Assembly: GCA_026397035.1 (NCBI GenBank)
Contig: JAPLVQ010000080.1
Span: forward strand, 1-11,024
DNA: 11,024 nt
Direction: 5' to 3'
Source of the DNA: Candidatus Iainarchaeum sp.
GTDB taxonomy: Archaea > Iainarchaeota > Iainarchaeia > Iainarchaeales > JAAZKV01
Shown piece after piece: positions 6,985 to 11,024 of the stretch. The translations under genes were made by a program, and so were the position numbers. The number at the start of each line of letters is the position of its first letter. The first letter of the stretch is position 1. Under the pieces are notes generated by a model, which saw nothing but the letters and a program-made list of their open reading frames with translations, did no database searches and was not told where the DNA came from.

Positions 6985-7425
6985 TTACTTAATACTACTC
7001 GCCAAACACTTCGCATTAACATCAGTTGGGACAACAATATCCCAAAAATTATTCCCCTGACTTGCAATCTGATTTAACGAACAAACCTGGGTAGAATTCG
7101 GTCCATTACAATTACCGAAAGAAACCCAATTATAAATTGCAACACCGCCCGAATAACCCGACCAAACTAAAGACACTACCATCAAAATTGTTATAATCCA
7201 AGAGAAAAACTCAAAATGCTTAAACACAAAACCCCCAAAAGGCTTATTTAGTTTAGTAAAACCTGCAGTAACCTTAACCTTCATCTTCTTGTCAAACGAA
7301 GTCGTGCACTTTCTTAAAGTCACACGCCGAAAAATACAATCACTCGCCTCAAAAAAATACGCCCTATACTTAGCCGAGAAAATTCCCAAAACCGCGAACA
7401 CTATTAAAGCAACGAAACAAATCAT
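6985..7425 (-). CDS. Small two-helix membrane protein with conserved-looking cysteines
   Basis: I do not recognise a named family. The 146-residue protein has an N-terminal membrane helix (~2-18), a basic middle segment (19-70) with CIFRRVTLRKC at 30-40, a second helix (~74-97), then an outer tail with C106, C115 and C140 (GNCNGPNSTQVC). Charge distribution (Lys/Arg-rich middle) suggests both ends face outside and the loop faces the cytoplasm. Cysteine pairs on both sides of the membrane fit a role in thiol relay. It lies directly upstream of, and on the same strand as, the thioredoxin-fold protein, 129 nt apart, so a common redox function is a reasonable inference, though that gene also has its own promoter. 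The ATG at 7425 has a weak AAGGAT site 11 nt upstream. Confidence 0.65.
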   Translation of the reverse strand: MICFVALIVFAVLGIFSAKYRAYFFEASDCIFRRVTLRKCTTSFDKKMKVKVTAGFTKLNKPFGGFVFKHFEFFSWIITILMVVSLVWSGYSGGVAIYNWVSFGNCNGPNSTQVCSLNQIASQGNNFWDIVVPTDVNAKCLASSIK

Positions 7426-7606
7426 CCAAACACTATCCTTGGAAAAAATAGACCCCTAAAACCCGATTAAAAAGGAAAGAAAATGTTTAAAAACGAATCC
7501 AAAAACGATTGCGGACGACGAAAGGAAAAAATTAGTGAGAAAAAGTGAGAGTGACTCAGACAAACACACCAAAATATGCAAAAAAATAATCAACTAAACT
7601 ACTCGG
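7426..7606. other. Intergenic region upstream of the small Cys membrane protein
   Basis: No gene is seen on either strand. On the minus strand the TTTTTAATC near 7462-7471 and TTTTTAAAC near 7482-7490 are possible TATA boxes for the gene starting at 7425. A short repeat AGTGAGA occurs twice near 7532-7550. Otherwise nothing recognisable. Confidence 0.3.
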
Positions 7607-7729
7607 GACTACGTAGCAAAACCAATTGGGTTTTGCGTCGCCCTGCAAAACCAACAGGTTTTGCTTGGTAGACGAAATTCATCTGCGTGGCAAAGCCATT
7701 GCTTTGCTACGCTTCGTCAAGCAATGCTT
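7607..7729. repeat. Hairpin cluster (possible small non-autonomous element or structured RNA)
   Basis: A GC-richer block, distinct from its surroundings, carries several inverted repeats in a row. First: GCAAAACC (7616-7623) with GGTTTTGC (7629-7636). Second: the same 8-bp stem at 7645-7652 and 7657-7664, loop AACA. Third: a 12-bp stem GCGTGGCAAAGC (7685-7696) with GCTTTGCTACGC (7701-7712), one G-T pair, loop CATT. Around the third, GACGAA (7671-7676) pairs with TTCGTC (7713-7718). Last: AAGCA-A-TGCTT (7719-7729). The ends, GACTACGTAGCAAAA and the complement of the 7703-7718 side, resemble imperfect terminal inverted repeats. It could be a MITE-like repeat, a structured RNA or a hairpin-rich mosaic. 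No transposase is nearby. A 76-codon ORF across it looks spurious. Confidence 0.6.
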
Positions 7730-7895
7730 AACTCAGCACTCTAAAGAGAGCAAGGGTTCTTTCGCACTGGTTCTAAATAACTACAGTAAAATTAACCGAA
7801 TCTTAATATACTCCCACACCAGAATAATATTATTGAAGATTTACAAAATTGAATGATTAACAACAATTGAAATCAACTTTTTGGGTTGAATTGAA
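7730..7895. other. Intergenic region before the nucleotidyltransferase
   Basis: No gene is seen. It holds a perfect palindrome AATAATATTATT (7823-7834), a TATA-like TTAATATA near 7804-7811, and the semi-palindrome motif at 7871-7890. If the palindrome serves as the TATA box, transcription would begin near 7855 and the motif would lie in a ~40-nt leader. Confidence 0.35.
7871..7890 (+). promoter_or_regulatory. Copy 1 of the AATCAAC...GTTGAA motif
   Basis: AATCAAC, six bases, then GGTTGAA: an imperfect inverted repeat ending 5 nt before the nucleotidyltransferase ATG. Closely similar copies precede two other genes (8630 and 9186). Because it lies right at the start codon, it could act as an operator or on the RNA. 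Confidence 0.5.
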
Positions 7896-8579
7896 ATGAA
7901 TATTGAAGAAAAAATATTAGAACACTTAAAGAAAGAACCTTCTGTGATTGGAGCATTGATTTTTGGTTCATACGCAAGAAACCCCGCAGGAGTGCACAAT
8001 GACATTGATGTAATTGCTGGAACAGAGTCAGATTGGAAAAAAATGGAATCAATAATACTTGATGGAATACACGTCGAAATCTTTTATAACAATATTAATG
8101 AAATAAAAAAAGAACTCAGCCACCCGTTTGAACTGGATAGGAACAGGTGGTTTGAAAACACAAAAATAATATTTGACACAAATAATAGAATCCAAGAACT
8201 TGTTGATTATGCGAAAAGTATTACAAAACAAAAGCTAGAGAACTTTAACAAAAACTGGTGGCAGTACAAAATAGGGGACAACCTGCAAGACGTTGAAAAA
8301 GAAACAGACAACTCACAAATAGCTTTTCTAAACCAGTGTTTATTTAGAGACATTCTAACCGCGTTCTTTTTGTCACAAAAACAAATCCCTCCAAAAGATA
8401 ATTATTTCGTTAAGAAGGCAAAATTACTTAATAAAAACCTTGGAAAATTAATTGATGAATTCACCAAAACTACAAACACTGATGAACAAAAGAAAATACT
8501 TGAAAAAATGATTACTTTTATCGAACCTCAAATCGGAAAGCCAACAATTTACCTTACTACTCCAAAAATCAAAATCTAA
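7896..8579 (+). CDS. MNT-superfamily nucleotidyltransferase with C-terminal helical domain
   Basis: The 227-residue protein starts with the DNA polymerase beta-like nucleotidyltransferase fold: FGSYARNPAG (Gly24-Ser25) and HNDIDVI with the metal-binding Asp36 and Asp38, then HVEIF with Glu61 as the likely third carboxylate. Usual pattern is GSxARGxxxxxSDIDL, so the active site looks intact. Residues ~105-227 are a mostly helical region (NFNKNWWQYKIGDNLQ...LNQCLFRDILTAFFLSQ) like the C-terminal domain of kanamycin-nucleotidyltransferase-type or HEPN-like proteins. It probably transfers NMP to a small molecule or protein; the substrate cannot be read from the sequence. It is longer than minimal MNT antitoxins, and no separate HEPN gene is adjacent. 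Start at ATG 7896. The gene carries the first copy of the repeated motif just upstream. Confidence 0.8.
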   Translation: MNIEEKILEHLKKEPSVIGALIFGSYARNPAGVHNDIDVIAGTESDWKKMESIILDGIHVEIFYNNINEIKKELSHPFELDRNRWFENTKIIFDTNNRIQELVDYAKSITKQKLENFNKNWWQYKIGDNLQDVEKETDNSQIAFLNQCLFRDILTAFFLSQKQIPPKDNYFVKKAKLLNKNLGKLIDEFTKTTNTDEQKKILEKMITFIEPQIGKPTIYLTTPKIKI

Positions 8580-8600
8580 AACCAAAAGCCAATTTGAGTA

Positions 8601-8625
8601 GTTCAACAACAGTTGTCGAACAAAA
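8601..8625 (+). promoter_or_regulatory. Degenerate fourth copy or hairpin after the nucleotidyltransferase
   Basis: TTCAACAACAGTTGTCGAA forms a nearly perfect 8-bp inverted repeat and ends in GAACAAAA, as the copy at 9186 does. It may be a degenerate copy of the same motif or a 3' hairpin of the gene ending at 8579. No T-tract follows. Confidence 0.3.
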
Positions 8626-8629
8626 GGAT

Positions 8630-8695
8630 AATCAACCATTTAGTTGCAAACAAATCAACCACACTCCTATTAATCACCCAAAACGCATTAATAGT
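8630..8695 (+). promoter_or_regulatory. Promoter segment with motif copy 2
   Basis: AATCAACCATTTAGTTGCAA (8630-8649) is followed by TCAACC (8653-8658), a TATA-like TATTAAT (8669-8675) and then the ATG at 8696. The spacing suits a leaderless transcript. The whole segment aligns with 9186-9250 in front of the surface protein: about 28 of the first 35 bases agree, then CCCAAAA and GCA recur at the same place. Confidence 0.55.
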
Positions 8696-8863
8696 ATGGA
8701 AGAGAGAATAATCAATTACAAAAACAATAACGAAATAAAATCAATAATTGATGAACTCACAAGTCAAGACTATTTATTTGTGAAACACTCAACCGACAAA
8801 AAACAACTCTACTTCAAAAAATACCCCACCCAACCAGAAACAAGCATAATAAGCGAACCATAA
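8696..8863 (+). CDS. Small protein of unknown function
   Basis: I do not recognise this 55-residue protein. It is charged, with Asn/Lys/Glu-rich helices at the N-terminus (MEERIINYKNNNEIKSIIDEL) and a possible beta part (DYLFVKH...KQLYFKKYP), vaguely like half of a winged helix. The frame stays open upstream to a TTG at 8594, but that part overlaps a promoter-like segment homologous to 9186-9250. The ATG at 8696 lies about 24 nt after the TATA-like box centre and is at the same place as the ATG in the paralogous promoter, so I chose it. The next gene starts 12 nt after its stop, so the two are probably cotranscribed. Confidence 0.55.
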   Translation: MEERIINYKNNNEIKSIIDELTSQDYLFVKHSTDKKQLYFKKYPTQPETSIISEP

Positions 8864-8869
8864 AGTGAT
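8864..8869 (+). promoter_or_regulatory. Shine-Dalgarno-like site between the two small genes
   Basis: AGTGAT lies 6 nt before the ATG at 8876 and partly matches GGTGAT. It fits an internal gene of an operon, which cannot be leaderless. Confidence 0.4.
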
Positions 8870-8875
8870 TTTAAA

Positions 8876-9172
8876 ATGATAACCGTACTAGACAATGCGT
8901 ACCTAAGAAAAGCCCAAGAAATACCCGCATACAATATCAAACACCAAAAAATACTTTACTTATTACTCCATGAAAAAAAATATTATGAAAAAGGGGATTT
9001 GCTTCCTTTAGCAAACAACAACCTAGAAGAACTAGACAAAACCCTCGAACTCCTCGAAAAAGCAGGACTAATAAAAACAGAAGGATGGCTAGTAAAAATA
9101 ACCGACCACAATCAGTTGTTTGGGGAAGAAATGGAAGAAAAAATGAGGGTAAATATGAGGAAATTGAAATAA
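8876..9172 (+). CDS. Small winged-helix-like protein of unknown function
   Basis: The 98-residue protein is not one I recognise. Residues ~20-76 look like a winged helix: helix HQKILYLLLHEKKY, then GDLLPLANNNLEELDKTLELLEKAGLI as the helix pair, then TEGWLVKIT as the wing strands. Such folds usually bind DNA or partner proteins, so it could be the local regulator acting on the repeated motif; that is inference from fold-like pattern and position only. The C-terminus is a charged helix (EEMEEKMRVNMRKLK). It follows the 55-residue gene by 12 nt with a Shine-Dalgarno-like AGTGAT, suggesting an operon. Start ATG 8876. Confidence 0.6.
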   Translation: MITVLDNAYLRKAQEIPAYNIKHQKILYLLLHEKKYYEKGDLLPLANNNLEELDKTLELLEKAGLIKTEGWLVKITDHNQLFGEEMEEKMRVNMRKLK

Positions 9173-9185
9173 TCTTTCTCTGTAA

Positions 9186-9250
9186 AATCAACTGTTTGGT
9201 TGAACAAAAATCAACCAAACGTATATTACAGCCCAAAAAGCAGTATCAAT
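9186..9250 (+). promoter_or_regulatory. Promoter segment with motif copy 3
   Basis: AATCAACTGTTTGGTTGAA (9186-9204) is followed by TCAACCAAAC, making a perfect 10-bp inverted repeat GTTTGGTTGA (9194-9203) / TCAACCAAAC (9211-9220). TATATTA (9222-9228) lies directly after it, 26 nt before the ATG at 9251. The inverted repeat touches the TATA box, where a bound protein would block or recruit TBP/TFB. Confidence 0.6.
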
Positions 9251-9913
9251 ATGGAGAACACATCTAACCAATCCCAAACCCTGAACAAAAAACTAACATG
9301 CTTCCTCGTAATACTTTTTTTAATAATTATATTAACCCAGACCTATGCTGCCCCCGTGCCAAAAAGCGAAACAGTACTTATCCCAGGGGAGTTAAATGAC
9401 TCTGAAGAAAACGCCCAATACTTTAATATGCAATATGAATACACCTTTGGAAATAACTCTCCTCAAGGAAATTTAATAATAGGCTCTCAAAAAAACAGCA
9501 TGGCAAAAAGTACAAGTGCTATAACCCCAGTTATTTCATATAGAAAAACATATCTCCAAAAAGCTGGTTTGCTGATAGCAACAATAAGCAGTGAAGACGG
9601 ATCAGAATATTCACTTGAAATAACAAATTCCTGCAGCCAAAACCTTTGCAACTTAAAAACGCTTTCAACAACCCAAAAATATTGCATCATTAATGCTATC
9701 CCAGACTATTATTATTTTAAAATAACAAGGCTTTCTGGAGATGGAAACCATTTTTTGGATGCCGATTTTGAAGAAGGAACAAACGACTCTTCTCCAACTG
9801 CAAAGACTTGTTCAAAACCCATTATAACAGATTTCTCCCCAAATCAAGAAATAACAGTAATACAAAATGCAAACCAAGAATTCAAAATAACTGCGTCTGA
9901 CAAGGAAAAATAG
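9251..9913 (+). CDS. Secreted surface protein, N-terminal part (frameshifted)
   Basis: This 220-residue piece begins with a signal peptide or anchor: basic NKK at 12-14, hydrophobic LTCFLVILFLIIILTQ (15-30), then TYAA as likely cleavage region. The rest is an Asn/Ser/Thr-rich extracellular sequence with several cysteines (NSCSQNLCNL, KYC, KTC) and an Ig/PKD-like start (IITDFSPNQEITVIQNANQEFKITASDKE). It stops at TAG 9911-9913 in the middle of that domain; the expected continuation NSNISINWLVDDQPEG is in the +1 frame. The ATG at 9251 lies 26 nt after a TATA box; a TTG at 9200 lies in the promoter's inverted repeat and is rejected. Function: cell-surface protein, perhaps an adhesin, by inference. 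Confidence 0.7.
   Translation: MENTSNQSQTLNKKLTCFLVILFLIIILTQTYAAPVPKSETVLIPGELNDSEENAQYFNMQYEYTFGNNSPQGNLIIGSQKNSMAKSTSAITPVISYRKTYLQKAGLLIATISSEDGSEYSLEITNSCSQNLCNLKTLSTTQKYCIINAIPDYYYFKITRLSGDGNHFLDADFEEGTNDSSPTAKTCSKPIITDFSPNQEITVIQNANQEFKITASDKEK
9906..9910 (+). other. A5 run at the frameshift in the surface protein
   Basis: In frame 1 the sequence reads GAC AAG GAA AAA TAG. Removing one A gives GAC AAG GAA AAT AGC AAT ATT, i.e. DKENSNI, which fits the D-x-E/D-N-x-x-x-x-x-W-x-V-D pattern of PKD/Ig-like domains. The site is an indel in a homopolymer or, less likely, a programmed +1 shift at AAA-TAG. Confidence 0.7.
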
Positions 9914-11024
9914 CAATATTTCAATCAATTGGCTTGTTGATGATCAACCAGAAGGAACAGGACAAAAGTATTACTTTAAGACAAACCAGTTAGGAATTCA
10001 CAAAATAAGAGCAACCACAAAAAACTCTGAATTTGAAACTGCTATTGACTGGAATGTTATTGTCATTGAGCCCCCAAACTGGTGCGATGACACAAACCTT
10101 GAACTTATTGCCCAAAATTGCCCTCAAGAAGTCCTTGATGAAAACTTTTCTTTCACATGGTGCATAGGCAAATATACAAAAAGCACATCCTTAGATATTT
10201 CCAGCGATGCAAATTTTAAAAACAAAACCAGCATCAATATAACAAACTTTGATTCATATCAGATAAAGACACAATATTCCACCCTAATTGCTCTTGAGAA
10301 CAAATCAACAGCCAAAAAACTTTATTCCCGCATCCTTGGCATTGACAAATCCGGAAAAACTGCTTATAGCAACTCATGCGAGTTCCAGCTAACCCGACCA
10401 GTTCCTCCCACACTTACATGCCCTGAACAACCAATAGATGAAAATTATTCATTTGAGAGAAATGCTAATGATTACAAAAAAACGAGCAACCTTGAATTAT
10501 CATCCGACAAAAACTTTAAAACAAAAATATCAATCGAAACAAACACAAAAAACCCCACTCTAATCAAAACCCAATACCAAACTCTAATCACTTATGAAAA
10601 AAGCTCTGTGGACAAAACAGCATATGCGCGGATAACTGCAACAGACAAATACAATAGAAAAACAACCAGCAATATTTGCGAATTTAAATTAAAACAACCC
10701 ACTCTTCCCTCATTATCCTGTCCGCAACAAAAAATAGATTCAAATTACCAATTCTATTGGACTAGCGGAGATTATACAAAAACAAGCAGCCTTGAAGTGG
10801 ATTATAATGAAAGCTTTAAACAAAAAATTACAATTCTCTCAACAAAAACAAACCCTTTTGTGATAAAGAACTATTACCAAATCTTGCTAACATTATCCTC
10901 CAAAACATCTGGCGGCAACCTGATTGCAAGAATATATTCAACAGACAATTATGGAAGAAGCGCATACAGCAACATGTGCATTTTCAAAGCAAAAAAGCCA
11001 AGCGTTTGTTCAAAAAATTCTGAC
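9909..11024 (+). CDS. Surface protein, Ig-like repeat region (continuation, partial)
   Basis: The frame is open for 372 codons from 9909 to the right edge. Its first in-frame ATG is at 10974, and no promoter precedes it, so it is the continuation of the upstream secreted protein. It completes the first Ig-like domain (SINWLVDDQPEGTGQKYYF...LGIHKIRATTKN), then carries three tandem ~100-residue repeats. Each opens with C-P-x(4)-D-x-N-(F/Y)-x-F, has Y-x-K-(S/T)-(T/S)-x-L in the middle, and closes with (A/S)R-I-x-x-x-D-x-x-x-(K/R)-x-x-x-S-N-x-C-x-F. Opening Cys codons are at 10119, 10419, 10719; closing ones at 10377, 10677, 10977. The two cysteines of each unit probably form a disulfide. N-x-S/T sequons are frequent. 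Likely an extracellular adhesin or surface-layer-associated protein; function is inference. Confidence 0.7.
10119..11018 (+). repeat. Three tandem 300-nt (100-residue) Ig-like protein repeats
   Basis: Units begin at 10119, 10419 and 10719. The period is exactly 300 nt for both the opening and closing cysteine codons, although the nucleotide sequences have diverged. Selection therefore keeps the unit length. The third unit nears the window edge, and another Cys (CSKNSD) follows, so more units may continue outside. Confidence 0.75.

Noticed and set aside
7600..7740. CRISPR array or tRNA gene
   Set aside because: Repeats are palindromic hairpins without equal unique spacers, and no cloverleaf with a TTCRA loop and acceptor stem can be formed.
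7626..7856. A 76-codon ORF across the hairpin cluster
   Set aside because: Its sequence comes mostly from the inverted repeats, the amino-acid pattern looks random, and no promoter or ribosome binding site fits.
7896..9172. A classical MNT/HEPN toxin-antitoxin pair
   Set aside because: The nucleotidyltransferase is too long for a minimal MNT antitoxin, and neither small neighbour shows the HEPN RxxxxH motif.
8937..9236. A 99-codon minus-strand ORF with hydrophobic stretches
   Set aside because: Antisense to the winged-helix-like gene and to the promoter at 9186-9250; the apparent membrane segments are the complement of Lys/Glu codons.

Overview
The window looks like part of a low-GC archaeal genome, most likely a small-genome DPANN lineage such as Woesearchaeota or Pacearchaeota (the lineage is inference). 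Support for Archaea: an NMD3-family zinc protein, a CPSF-like beta-CASP nuclease without KH domains, an archaeal-type XRE regulator, and TATA boxes 24-30 nt upstream of start codons, which implies leaderless transcripts. A few genes instead carry a Shine-Dalgarno site (6863-6868, 2713-2718).

Left part (1-1774). A two-motif LAGLIDADG homing endonuclease-like gene runs off the left edge on the minus strand. It is split by a frame change at about 414-430, and both halves overlap as ATGAATGA. It is divergent from a YdjM-type membrane metal-dependent hydrolase, which converges with a small three-helix membrane protein.

Middle (1959-7425). An XRE regulator and a flavin reductase-like protein lie on the plus strand. 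On the minus strand come, in transcription order, a small Cys-containing membrane protein, a membrane-anchored thioredoxin-fold protein whose active site reads CPAG instead of CxxC and whose cytoplasmic tail is His-rich, then a beta-CASP nuclease and NMD3. A hairpin plus T-tract terminator closes the thioredoxin gene. The nuclease and NMD3 suggest RNA processing and ribosome biogenesis; the two proteins at 5746-7425 suggest extracytoplasmic thiol chemistry.

Right part (7430-11024) looks accessory. It opens with a hairpin cluster (7616-7729), followed by a MNT-fold nucleotidyltransferase, two small unknown proteins, and a secreted surface protein that continues past the right edge. The surface protein is interrupted by a frame change at an A5 run (9906-9910). 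Its downstream part has no stop for 1.1 kb and carries three Ig-like repeats with cysteines placed exactly 300 nt apart.

The most unusual signal is a repeated semi-palindrome (AATCAAC-N5/6-GTTG) in front of three of these accessory genes. Two of the copies are part of ~68-nt promoter segments that align almost end to end, up to the start codon. This suggests a shared local regulator. No complete known defence or mobile system was recognised.
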